64,000 nucleotides of DNA, from the NCBI GenBank assembly GCA_902363375.1, contig CABIZX010000001.1, forward strand, positions 310,001-374,000, read 5' to 3'. The notes beneath the pieces were generated by a model, which had not been told where the DNA came from, made no database searches, and was given only the letters and a program-made list of their open reading frames with translations. Positions 56,421 to 64,000 of this stretch are shown here, in pieces. Position numbers and translations under genes: made by a program. The stretch comes from Clostridiaceae bacterium (GTDB lineage Bacteria > Bacillota > Clostridia > Clostridiales > Clostridiaceae). Position 1 is the stretch's first letter. Each line of letters starts with the position of its first letter.

Positions 56421-57443
56421 ATGAATTATAGTGATGTGAGAAAAGAAGCTAGAATCAATTTAAATAATAGCTGTAAAGTATGTAAGGTATGCAATGGAGT
56501 TGCTTGTGCTGGGGAAGTTCCAGGAATGGGCGGCAAGGCTACAGGAAATGCTTTCACAGAGAATGTGAGAGCTCTTGAGAAATATAAACTTAATATGAGA
56601 GTTATTCATGATGCTAAAGATCCAGATACATCTATTGAGATTTTTGGTAAAAAGTTAGATATACCAGTTTTTGCAGCTCCAGTTTCAGGAACAACTCTTA
56701 ATATGGGAGGAAAGTATTCAGAAGAGGAATATATTTCTTGGGTTATTGGAGGCACCTTAGATGCAGGAGTATATCCTATGGTAGGTGATACTGCAGTAGA
56801 TACATTTTTAACAACTAACTTAAAGGTGTTAAAGGAATTTAATGGTGAGGGTATTGTATTTATAAAGCCTTGGGAAAACCAAAACATAATTGAAAAAATA
56901 AGACTAGCAGAAGAATCAGGAGCTTTTGCAGTAGGGGTAGATATAGATGCTTGTGGACTTATAACTTTAGCTCTTCACGGAAAACCTGTAATGCCTAAAA
57001 GTGTAGATGAAATAAAGGAATTAGTTAAGAGTACTAAGTTACCATTTATATTAAAGGGAATTATGACAGTAGATGAAGCGATGCTTGCAGTGGAAGCAGG
57101 AGTTGATGCCATAGTAGTATCTAATCATGGAGGTAGAGTTTTAGATGAAACACCAGGAGTTGCAGATGTTCTCGAAGATATTGCAAAAGCGGTGAAAGGT
57201 AAGGTTAAGATTTTAGCTGATGGAGGAGTAAGAACAGGAGCGGACGTACTTAAATTTTTAGCTCTTGGTGCAGATGCTGTATTAATAGGAAGACCTTTTG
57301 TAACTGCGTCTTTTGGTGGAAAAAGAGAAGGTGTTAAAACTTATGTTGATGGGTTAAAGGGAGAATTAAAATCTGCTATGGTACTTACAGGGTGCAAGAA
57401 TATAAGTAGTATAAGTAAAAGAATCATATTTGACAGAAAATAA
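56421..57443 (+). CDS. FMN-dependent alpha-hydroxy-acid oxidase/dehydrogenase-like enzyme
   Basis: 340 aa TIM barrel of the lactate oxidase/glycolate oxidase/LldD superfamily. FMN and catalytic landmarks: VFAAPVSGT (about 77-85), LKGIMTVDEA with Lys, VVSNHGGRVLD with catalytic His and Arg, and ILADGGVRTGADVLKFLALGADAVLIGRP. An unusual N-terminal CKVCKVCNGVACAGEVPGMGG cysteine-rich stretch (about 15-37) is seen in clostridial members. In an anaerobe it should pass electrons to a carrier rather than oxygen. Substrate unknown. Lies just upstream of ptb-iorAB. Confidence 0.88.
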   Translation: MNYSDVRKEARINLNNSCKVCKVCNGVACAGEVPGMGGKATGNAFTENVRALEKYKLNMRVIHDAKDPDTSIEIFGKKLDIPVFAAPVSGTTLNMGGKYSEEEYISWVIGGTLDAGVYPMVGDTAVDTFLTTNLKVLKEFNGEGIVFIKPWENQNIIEKIRLAEESGAFAVGVDIDACGLITLALHGKPVMPKSVDEIKELVKSTKLPFILKGIMTVDEAMLAVEAGVDAIVVSNHGGRVLDETPGVADVLEDIAKAVKGKVKILADGGVRTGADVLKFLALGADAVLIGRPFVTASFGGKREGVKTYVDGLKGELKSAMVLTGCKNISSISKRIIFDRK

Positions 57444-57471
57444 TATTAAGAATAATCATTATAAAAATAGT

Positions 57472-57549
57472 AAGTGAATATCTAAATTAATTGATTATCT
57501 ATATTCGTGTAGAATATAAAATTAGTTAATTAGGATGTTCACTTTTTTA
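57472..57549 (+). terminator. Terminator after the FMN enzyme gene
   Basis: Imperfect long stem: AAGTGAATATCTAAATTAA against TTAATTAGGATGTTCACTT, then T6. The following region to 57764 (215 bp) shows no gene or named element. Confidence 0.65.
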
Positions 57550-57764
57550 TAGTAAAAATAAGGGATGAGTAATAATTAATCTTATAAATGAATTAATATT
57601 AATAAAAAGACTCATAGATCTTACTTAATATAATATAGATTAAGTAGTGAAGCAAATGTAAAAACTTAATTGAAAAATATGTGTATGTAGCTGGAAGTAA
57701 TAGAATCGTTATTAAATCCTTAATATTACACGAATAAACCACTAGCACACTTTAGCAGTTAAAA

Positions 57765-57793
57765 TTGACTAAGGAAAGATTAAATATTATACT
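57765..57793 (+). promoter_or_regulatory. Sigma-A promoter of ptb-iorAB
   Basis: TTGACT (57765-57770), 17-bp spacer, TATACT (57788-57793), about 85 nt before the ptb ATG. Confidence 0.65.
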
Positions 57794-57879
57794 TAAAAGT
57801 AAGAAAATATAAAATATTATAAAAAAAGACCTTTGGATTTATACTTATTTAAGTAAACCTATACATAAGGAGTGAGAAT

Positions 57880-58776
57880 ATGGTTAAAAGTTTAGAGGAA
57901 TTACTGGAACTAGCAAAGAAAAAAGAGAAGAAAACTATGGCAGTAGCAGTAGCACAAGATGAAGTAGTTCTAGAAGCTGTAATAAAAGCAGTTGAGATGA
58001 ACATTATAAATGCTATATTAGTAGGAAATGAAGATGCGATAAAAAGTATAGCAGTGAATGCTAATATCGACTTATCAGGAATAAAAATAATTAATGAATG
58101 CGATATTATTAAAGCTGCAGCAAAGTCTGTAGAGTTAGTAACAAAGGGTGAAGCTAATTATGTGATGAAAGGTTTACTTGGAACTTCCGATTTATTAAAG
58201 GCGGTTCTTAATAAAGAAGCCAATTTAAGAACAGATAACTTACTATCTCATGTAATGGTATATGATGTTAAATCTTATGAGAAACTCATACTTTTAACAG
58301 ATGGTGGTATGGTAACTTATCCTGAGTTAAAAGAGAAAATAGGAATAATAAAAAATGCAGTAACAGTAGCTAAAGCATTAGAAATAGACATGCCTAAGGT
58401 GGCACCAATTTGTGCTGTAGAGGTAGTTAATCCATCAATGCAAGCAACTTTAGATGCCGCAGTTCTTTCAGCAATGAATAAAAGAGGACAAATTAAGGGT
58501 TGTATTATAGATGGGCCATTAGGTCTTGATAATGCTATATCTAAGGAAGCTGCTCATCATAAAGGAATTGTAAGTGAGGTAGCAGGAGAAGCAGATATAC
58601 TTCTTGTACCTAATATTGAAGCAGGAAATTTCCTAGGTAAATCAATGACCTATTTTGCTGGAGCAGAAAGCGCAGGAGTAATTGTAGGAGCTAAATGTCC
58701 TGTAGTATTAGTTTCTAGAGCAGATAGTGCGAGATCAAAACTATACTCAATAGCATTAGGTAGCATCTTAGGGTAG
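57880..58776 (+). CDS. ptb: Phosphate butyryltransferase family protein
   Basis: 298 aa phosphate acyltransferase that swaps acyl-CoA and phosphate to acyl-phosphate. Family segments: LVGNEDAIK, ANYVMKGLLGTSDLLKAVLNKE, HVMVYDV, CAVEVVNPSMQATLDAA and GAKCPVVLVSRADSARSKLYSIALG. Length is typical. No butyrate kinase follows; instead iorA and iorB do. That context suggests it handles acyl-CoA made from 2-oxoacids (aryl- or branched-chain) rather than butyryl-CoA, the acyl kinase being elsewhere (inference). AAGGAG site. Confidence 0.9.
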   Translation: MVKSLEELLELAKKKEKKTMAVAVAQDEVVLEAVIKAVEMNIINAILVGNEDAIKSIAVNANIDLSGIKIINECDIIKAAAKSVELVTKGEANYVMKGLLGTSDLLKAVLNKEANLRTDNLLSHVMVYDVKSYEKLILLTDGGMVTYPELKEKIGIIKNAVTVAKALEIDMPKVAPICAVEVVNPSMQATLDAAVLSAMNKRGQIKGCIIDGPLGLDNAISKEAAHHKGIVSEVAGEADILLVPNIEAGNFLGKSMTYFAGAESAGVIVGAKCPVVLVSRADSARSKLYSIALGSILG

Positions 58777-58852
58777 GCAATTATTGGGGAATAATTGCAA
58801 ATAGGGTAGTAATTAATTAATAAAAAGATAAATCGTAATGGGGGAATAAAAT

Positions 58853-60619
58853 ATGAAAAAGGTTATAATGACTGGTAATGAAGCCATCGCTAGAGGTGCC
58901 TATGAAGCTGGATGTCATGTAGCATCAGCTTATCCAGGAACACCTAGTACAGAAATATTAGAGAATTTTGCATTATATGAAGGTGTATATGCAGAGTGGG
59001 CACCAAATGAAAAGGTTGGATTTGAAGTAGCATCAGGTGCATCTATAGGCGGAGCGAGAGTGCTTACTACAATGAAACACGTAGGACTTAATGTGGCTGC
59101 AGACCCACTGTTTACTATGGCATATGAAGGAGTAAATGGAGGATTTGTAGTTGTAACTGCGGATGACCCAGGAATGCATTCATCTCAAAATGAACAAGAT
59201 AATAGATTTTATGCACCACATGCTAAAGTTGCAATGATTGAACCATCAAACTCACAAGAATGTCTTGACTATATGAAAGAGGCTTATGAGATAAGTGAAA
59301 AGTTTGACACTTTAGTTTTATTTAGAGTTACAACTAGAATATCTCACTCAAAAACAGTAGTAGAGGTAGGAGATAAACAAGCTATAGAAGTAAAGCCATA
59401 TGAAAAAAATATTAAGAAATATATAATGACTCCAGGCCATTCTAAAATTAAACACTATGAAGTTGAGGAAAGATTAGAAAAGTTAAGACAGTATTCTAAT
59501 AATACAAAGCTTAATAAAATTGAAATGGGAGATACAAAGATAGGTATAATTACTAGTGGTATCTCTTATGAATATTGTAAAGAAGTCTTTGGGAATAATG
59601 TATCTTATTTAAAAATAGGATTCTCTTATCCATTACCAGATGAAATGATTAAAGAATTTGCATCTAAGGTAGAAAAATTATATGTAGTGGAAGAGAATGA
59701 TCCATACCTAGAAAATGCAGTTAAAGCTTTAGGAATTAATTGTATAGGCAAAGAAGTAATACCAATATGTGAAGAGTTAAATCCAGGAATAATTAGAAAA
59801 GGTATTTTGGGAGAGGAAAATAAGATAACTTATACTACAGAGACTAATCCACCTTCTAGACCACCAGTGTTATGTCCAGGATGTCCTCATAGAGGAATAT
59901 TCTATGCAGTATCAAAATATAAGGATGTAATAGCCTCTGGAGATATTGGATGCTATACTCTTGGAATGAATGCACCACTTAATGTTACTGATACTGTAAT
60001 TTGTATGGGTGCATCTATATCAGCGGGTGTTGGTATGGAAAGAGCTAACATGGTAGCTAATAGACAAGAAAAGAAAGTGTTTTCATTTATAGGAGATTCA
60101 ACTTTCTTCCATTCAGGAATTACAGGATTAATAGAGAGTGTATATAATAATACACCAATAGTAACAGTGATTCTTGATAATAGAATAACTGGAATGACAG
60201 GACATCAAGAAAACCCAGGAACAGGTAAGACTCTTCAAAACAGAGAAGCTCCAATGGTAGATATTGAAGCCTTAGTTCTTGCTTGTGGAATTAAAAAGGA
60301 AAATATAAGAGTAGTAGACCCATATAAATTAGAGGAAACTTCAAAAGCTGTTAAAGAAGCTCACGACAGTGAAGAGCCTTTTGTAATTATTACAAAGCAA
60401 CCTTGTGCCCTAATTAAAGAAGTATTAAAGAAAAGAGTAAACTTAAAATGTAGAGTAGATGCGGAGAAATGTAAGAGATGTAAGATGTGCTTAAAAACAG
60501 GATGTCCAGCATTGAAATTTAAAAATGGTGTAGTAGAGATAGATGAAAGTATGTGTAATGGTTGTGAATTATGTAAACAAGTTTGTCCATTTGATGCTAT
60601 AGAAAAGGTTGGTGAATAA
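58853..60619 (+). CDS. iorA: Indolepyruvate ferredoxin oxidoreductase alpha subunit
   Basis: 588 aa. Converts aryl-pyruvates (indole-, phenyl-, hydroxyphenylpyruvate) to aryl-acetyl-CoA with reduced ferredoxin. N-terminal pyrimidine domain (GNEAIARGAYEAGCHVASAYPGTPSTEI), TPP-binding half (GDIGCYTLGMNAPLNVTDTVICMGASIS and SFIGDSTFFHSGITGLIESVYNNTP), and two C-terminal 4Fe-4S motifs: CKRCKMCLKTGCP and CNGCELCKQVCPF. GGGGG site. Two subunits as in archaeal and clostridial enzymes. Confidence 0.95.
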   Translation: MKKVIMTGNEAIARGAYEAGCHVASAYPGTPSTEILENFALYEGVYAEWAPNEKVGFEVASGASIGGARVLTTMKHVGLNVAADPLFTMAYEGVNGGFVVVTADDPGMHSSQNEQDNRFYAPHAKVAMIEPSNSQECLDYMKEAYEISEKFDTLVLFRVTTRISHSKTVVEVGDKQAIEVKPYEKNIKKYIMTPGHSKIKHYEVEERLEKLRQYSNNTKLNKIEMGDTKIGIITSGISYEYCKEVFGNNVSYLKIGFSYPLPDEMIKEFASKVEKLYVVEENDPYLENAVKALGINCIGKEVIPICEELNPGIIRKGILGEENKITYTTETNPPSRPPVLCPGCPHRGIFYAVSKYKDVIASGDIGCYTLGMNAPLNVTDTVICMGASISAGVGMERANMVANRQEKKVFSFIGDSTFFHSGITGLIESVYNNTPIVTVILDNRITGMTGHQENPGTGKTLQNREAPMVDIEALVLACGIKKENIRVVDPYKLEETSKAVKEAHDSEEPFVIITKQPCALIKEVLKKRVNLKCRVDAEKCKRCKMCLKTGCPALKFKNGVVEIDESMCNGCELCKQVCPFDAIEKVGE

Positions 60620-60620
60620 T

Positions 60621-61196
60621 ATGAAGGACGTAAAGAGTATATTATTTATAGGTGTAGGAGGACAGGGAACTATCCTTGCTTCAAAAATATTATCTGAAGG
60701 GTTACTAAGAAATGGATATGATGTTAAAATGTCAGAAGTCCATGGAATGGCCCAAAGAGGTGGAAGTGTTACTACTCAAGTTAGATATGGTGAAAAGGTA
60801 CATTCTCCATTAATAGAAAAAGGAAAAGCGGATGCTATAGTTGCATTTGAAAAGAGTGAAGCTTTAAGAGCATTACCTTACTTAAAAGAAGGTGGACACT
60901 TAATAGTTAATGACTATGAAATTCACCCAGTACCAGTATTAATAGGACAAGAAAAGTATCCAGAAGGTGTAAATGAGGTGCTTAAATCTACAGTAGAAAA
61001 TACAGTAATTGTTAAAGCAGCAGAGGTTGCTAAAGAGCTTGGAAATATAAAAGCACAGAATGTAGTGTTATTAGGAGCGTTACTTAAAGCTTTAAATATT
61101 ACAGAAGTGAATTGGGAAGAAGTTGTAGATTCACTAGTACCAAGTAAAGCTGTTGAATTAAATAGAAAAGCATTAGCAGCAGGAATGGACAGCTAA
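60621..61196 (+). CDS. iorB: Indolepyruvate ferredoxin oxidoreductase beta subunit
   Basis: 191 aa gamma-type domain. The ATG at 60621 is chosen because it follows the iorA stop by 1 nt with AAGG-TTGGTG upstream and gives the normal MKDVKSILFIGVGGQGTILASKIL; an in-frame GTG at 60609 lies inside iorA. GVGGQG (about 13-18) and SEVHGMAQRGGSVTTQVR are diagnostic. Translationally coupled to iorA. Confidence 0.95.
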   Translation: MKDVKSILFIGVGGQGTILASKILSEGLLRNGYDVKMSEVHGMAQRGGSVTTQVRYGEKVHSPLIEKGKADAIVAFEKSEALRALPYLKEGGHLIVNDYEIHPVPVLIGQEKYPEGVNEVLKSTVENTVIVKAAEVAKELGNIKAQNVVLLGALLKALNITEVNWEEVVDSLVPSKAVELNRKALAAGMDS

Positions 61197-61253
61197 GCAA
61201 GTATAAAAAGTTAAATTAGTTTAAATCTTATTCCTTAAAATGAGATCTTAATA

Positions 61254-61303
61254 AAATGTTAGCTTTACTCTAATAGATAATAGAGTAAGGCTAATATTTT
61301 TAT
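61254..61303 (+). terminator. Terminator of ptb-iorAB
   Basis: 18-bp stem (61254-61271-like arm AAATGTTAGCTTTACTCT with AGAGTAAGGCTAATATTT), two wobbles, T-rich tail. Confidence 0.8.
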
Positions 61304-61428
61304 ATATAATAAATTTATGGGATTTTCATTATTTTCTGATATAATAGATTATAATAAAAGCTTATAATCTGAATTTAACAGAATAAATACATATTCAATT
61401 ATAGTATTTACTATTAGGAGGAGAATTG

Positions 61429-62289
61429 ATGGGAATATATAAAGAACCTAATTCAGAAGAAATAAAAGTTGTAAAGAAGTATAGCAAAGCATTTGAAAAT
61501 ATTAAGGTATCTGATCCAGTATTATTTGCTGGAAATACATATAAAGAAGTAACATTTGAAAAAAAAGGTGTTGCAAAAGTTCTTAGAAAGGAAAAAGGTT
61601 ATATATATATAGATTCTAATAACAAAGTAATAGAAGATGAAAAAGTTATTATGAGGCTCGGAAGAATATTTTTCTTTATGGACGCATTTTTAAATGATGA
61701 TAAGGATAGTATTATTAGTGCATTGCAAAATGATGAGGAAGTAGAAAAGAATAAAATTGACTTTGAATTAATGATGAAAGGATTTGACATCATTGAAGAA
61801 AGAAATAAAAAATATGATATTGAGCACAAGGAAGTTATAAAAGTTAAAGATATATTAAATAAGTTAATAGTACTTAGGGCTAATACAAATGTAAAGTTAG
61901 AGGCGTTTCTTAAGGTAGTAGAGGCTGAAATGACAAAGAGAACACACTTTGATGAAACTATAATTGAAGCATGTATGCCAGCTTATAAAGAGGTTATGAA
62001 CTGTAATTATGAGAAGGTAAAACTTATATCTAGGGGAGCATCTAGCTATAACTATCTAAAAAAGGCAGCGGAGAAAGTAAGAAAGCAATATTCTATAAGA
62101 TTCAATGCTACATATACAGACCCATTATTGAAGGTAAATTATATGATGGGATATTTTGAAAGTTTAATTAGAGCATATGAAGCTATTATAAATATGTCTT
62201 ATGGACAATACATGAAAAGTATAGAGAACTCAGGAAAAGTTAATGCTGAGTTCAAGCTCCTTGAGTTAAGAAACAGGAAAAGCAAATAG
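61429..62289 (+). CDS. Hypothetical protein (not recognised)
   Basis: 286 aa, soluble, charged, rich in Lys and Glu. No signal peptide or membrane helix. Residues about 20-95 look beta-rich (SDPVLFAGNTYKEVTFEKKG, then GYIYIDSNNKVIEDEKVIMRLGRIFFFMDAFL); residues about 110-280 look all-helical. AGGAGG stands 6 nt before the ATG at 61429; the TTG just before is too close. It has its own terminator and shares no operon. I do not recognise the family and assign no function. Confidence 0.7.
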   Translation: MGIYKEPNSEEIKVVKKYSKAFENIKVSDPVLFAGNTYKEVTFEKKGVAKVLRKEKGYIYIDSNNKVIEDEKVIMRLGRIFFFMDAFLNDDKDSIISALQNDEEVEKNKIDFELMMKGFDIIEERNKKYDIEHKEVIKVKDILNKLIVLRANTNVKLEAFLKVVEAEMTKRTHFDETIIEACMPAYKEVMNCNYEKVKLISRGASSYNYLKKAAEKVRKQYSIRFNATYTDPLLKVNYMMGYFESLIRAYEAIINMSYGQYMKSIENSGKVNAEFKLLELRNRKSK

Positions 62290-62302
62290 ATTTGTATATA
62301 GG

Positions 62303-62338
62303 AAAAAGGTATAAATCAAAAGATTCATACCTTTTTGT
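62303..62338. terminator. Bidirectional terminator
   Basis: AAAAAGGTAT (62303-62312) pairs with ATACCTTTTT near 62327, extended by a short inner stem; T and A runs flank it. Serves the hypothetical gene and the converging decarboxylase gene. Confidence 0.8.
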
Positions 62339-62360
62339 TATAATTAAAACTTATTAAATA

Positions 62361-63857
62361 TTATTCAACATTGATAAAAACAGCATCTTCATCTTTAACT
62401 ACATTTATATATTCAACTTCAGGATCTTCAGTTCCTTGAACATAAAGGCCAGTATCTTTAAGCTGTTGTACATAGTCTACAATTTCTTTGGTAATTTTTT
62501 CGCCTGGACATAGAACTGGTATTCCAGGTGGATAAGCCATTAGAAATTCTCCACTAATCATGCCAACACTATTCTTAATTTTAACAGTAGTCTTAACGCT
62601 ATTAAATGCTTCATTAGGAATTTGTATTTGTTCTGGAATAGCGGGTATATCTATGAAGTCCGCTTTAGCAGTACCTTTTCCATAATAGTCATCACTGATT
62701 TCTCTTAAAGCTGTTAGAAGTCTTTCCATACCTTCTTTAGTATCTCCAAAAGAGCCTACTATAAGAACATTGTATAAATCAGAGAGCTCCATTTGAATAT
62801 GATATTTATTAGCTAAAATCATATCTAAATCAAAACCTGTTATACCGAGATCTCTACAGGTTATAGTGATTTTAGTTGGATCAAAGGCATAGGCTCCAGG
62901 AACACCAAGAATCTCTTCACCAAAACAGTAGAAACCAGGAATTTTATTGATTTCAGATCTAACATAATTAGAAAGTTCTATAGTTTTGTCTAGTAATTCT
63001 TCTCCATGTAATGCAATTTGTCTTCTAGCAGTATCTAGTGAAGCCATTAGAATATAAGAAGGAGAAGTTGTATGCATTAAGTTTAAAACCTGTTTCACCC
63101 TTGGGATACTAACTCTTTTAGAGTTAACTTGAAGTAGTGAACCTTGAGTTAAAGCACCAATAATTTTATGAGTACTTTGGGCACAAATATCAGCACCAGC
63201 TTCCATAGCAGACATAGGTAGCTTTTTATTAAAGTTTAAGTGTGGTCCATGAGCTTCATCAACTATTAGAGGAATATCATATTCATGAACAATATCGGAA
63301 ATTTGTTTAATGTCTGTGGATACACCGTAATAGGTTGGATTAATTATAAGAACAGCTTTAGCATCCTTATTAGCCTCTAATGTAGCCCTAACATTTTCAG
63401 GAGTAACTCCATTTGCTATTCCAAGCTTTTTATCTAATTCAGGCTGTATATATACAGGAATAGCGCCAGCTAAAATAATTCCACCAGTAATAGATTTATG
63501 AACGTTTCTAGGAATTATTATTTTATCTCCAGCACCTACTACAGAAAGAATCATTGCTTGGATGGCTCCAGATGTACCATGAACTGAGAAAAAGCATGCA
63601 TCTGAGCCGTAAGCATCAGCAGCTAGTTCTTGAGCTTTTTTTATTGGACCTGTTGGATGATGGTAACTATCTACTAGTTTAAAAACTGTAACGTCAATCT
63701 TAAAAGGATTTTCGCCCATGAAGTTCTTAAAATCTATATCTGCTCCAACACCTTTTTTATGCCCAGGAACATGGAATGGAAGAGTGTCTCTATTCACATA
63801 TTCCATTAAGGCATCAAATAATGGGGTTTCATTTTGGTTTAACTTATACAATTCCAT
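62361..63857 (-). CDS. Orn/Lys/Arg decarboxylase family protein (SpeA-like)
   Basis: 498 aa PLP enzyme of fold type I, close in length to B. subtilis SpeA (arginine decarboxylase, 490 aa). N-terminal FHVPGHKKGVG is the family opening; SVHGTSGAIQAMIL, D200 in IVDEAHGPH and the PLP lysine K231 in STHKIIGALTQGS are visible. The C-terminal domain (PGIPVLCPGEKITKEIVDYVQ) binds substrate. Arginine (agmatine, polyamine route) or lysine may be the substrate; sequence alone does not settle it. AGAGGG site. The remaining 143 bp to the window edge hold its promoter region only. Confidence 0.9.
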   Translation of the reverse strand: MELYKLNQNETPLFDALMEYVNRDTLPFHVPGHKKGVGADIDFKNFMGENPFKIDVTVFKLVDSYHHPTGPIKKAQELAADAYGSDACFFSVHGTSGAIQAMILSVVGAGDKIIIPRNVHKSITGGIILAGAIPVYIQPELDKKLGIANGVTPENVRATLEANKDAKAVLIINPTYYGVSTDIKQISDIVHEYDIPLIVDEAHGPHLNFNKKLPMSAMEAGADICAQSTHKIIGALTQGSLLQVNSKRVSIPRVKQVLNLMHTTSPSYILMASLDTARRQIALHGEELLDKTIELSNYVRSEINKIPGFYCFGEEILGVPGAYAFDPTKITITCRDLGITGFDLDMILANKYHIQMELSDLYNVLIVGSFGDTKEGMERLLTALREISDDYYGKGTAKADFIDIPAIPEQIQIPNEAFNSVKTTVKIKNSVGMISGEFLMAYPPGIPVLCPGEKITKEIVDYVQQLKDTGLYVQGTEDPEVEYINVVKDEDAVFINVE

Positions 63858-64000
63858 ACCCTCTTTCTAATTTATAAAGTATAGAGATATCAATAATATA
63901 ATTGTTATAGAAATTCCCTATAATAAATCTTATATAAAATAAATTATTTATAAAGTTATAAAACAAACTTATTATAGAATAATATTAGTATCAATGCAAT

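Overview
The window is AT-rich, densely coded DNA from a spore-forming Firmicute, most likely a Clostridium sensu stricto. Reasons: very low GC, strong AGGAGG-type ribosome sites, T-box leaders, sporulation genes (pdaB, ytxC, a small acid-soluble spore protein), tandem-OB SSB, DapH-type lysine pathway, and anaerobic enzymes (indolepyruvate:ferredoxin oxidoreductase, phosphotransbutyrylase). I saw no rRNA, CRISPR array, insertion sequence, phage or integrase. It reads as ordinary core chromosome with small accessory pieces.

Layout. 1-7.5 kb: 3' end of a dicarboxylate/amino-acid symporter, a tiny DUF3006 gene, a pentapeptide-repeat protein fused to a two-helix channel-like domain, a ferredoxin-like protein behind a Crp/Fnr-type operator, a TetR regulator, a WG-repeat lipoprotein and a DEAD-box helicase. 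7.7-11.5 kb: M16 peptidase, recX, membrane transglutaminase-like protein, TPR protein. 11.6-19.9 kb: T-box-controlled valS, folC, a beta-propeller protein, DUF4364, pdaB, SSB. 19.9-25.4 kb: diaminopimelate genes (dapH, dapB, dapA, asd on minus) interrupted by plus-strand cobO and an aminotransferase. 26.4-34.9 kb: oppBCDF and two tandem oppA paralogues, each oppA with its own leader. 35.3-37.3 kb: spore protein, methyltransferase, hslO.

37.4-37.9 kb: a five-tRNA operon (Val, Asp, Phe, Gly, Cys) behind a consensus promoter. 38-41.4 kb: DUF6873 protein flanked by repeats, ytxC, and the infC-rpmI-rplT operon with an L20-type leader and a rare infC start codon. 41.6-48.3 kb: ktrB-ktrA, an rRNA methyltransferase and T-box-controlled pheST. 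48.6-55.5 kb: zapA, a glycosyltransferase, U32 protein and mutS2. 55.9-61.2 kb: DUF523, an FMN 2-hydroxyacid oxidase-like enzyme and ptb-iorA-iorB, which may form an amino-acid-derived 2-oxoacid fermentation module. 61.4-64 kb: an unrecognised protein and an Orn/Lys/Arg-type decarboxylase.

Themes. Translation-related genes are controlled by RNA leaders whose parts agree: the two T-box specifiers read GTA (Val) and TTC (Phe), and the matching tRNA-Val(TAC) and tRNA-Phe(GAA) lie in the same window. Several genes use TTG, GTG or ATC/ATT starts. The observations most worth a second look are the channel-like protein with a non-canonical filter, the operator centred near -41.5 of the ferredoxin-like gene, the hydroxyacid oxidase/ptb/ior neighbourhood, several large palindromes in promoters or leaders, and the repeat-flanked DUF6873 gene.
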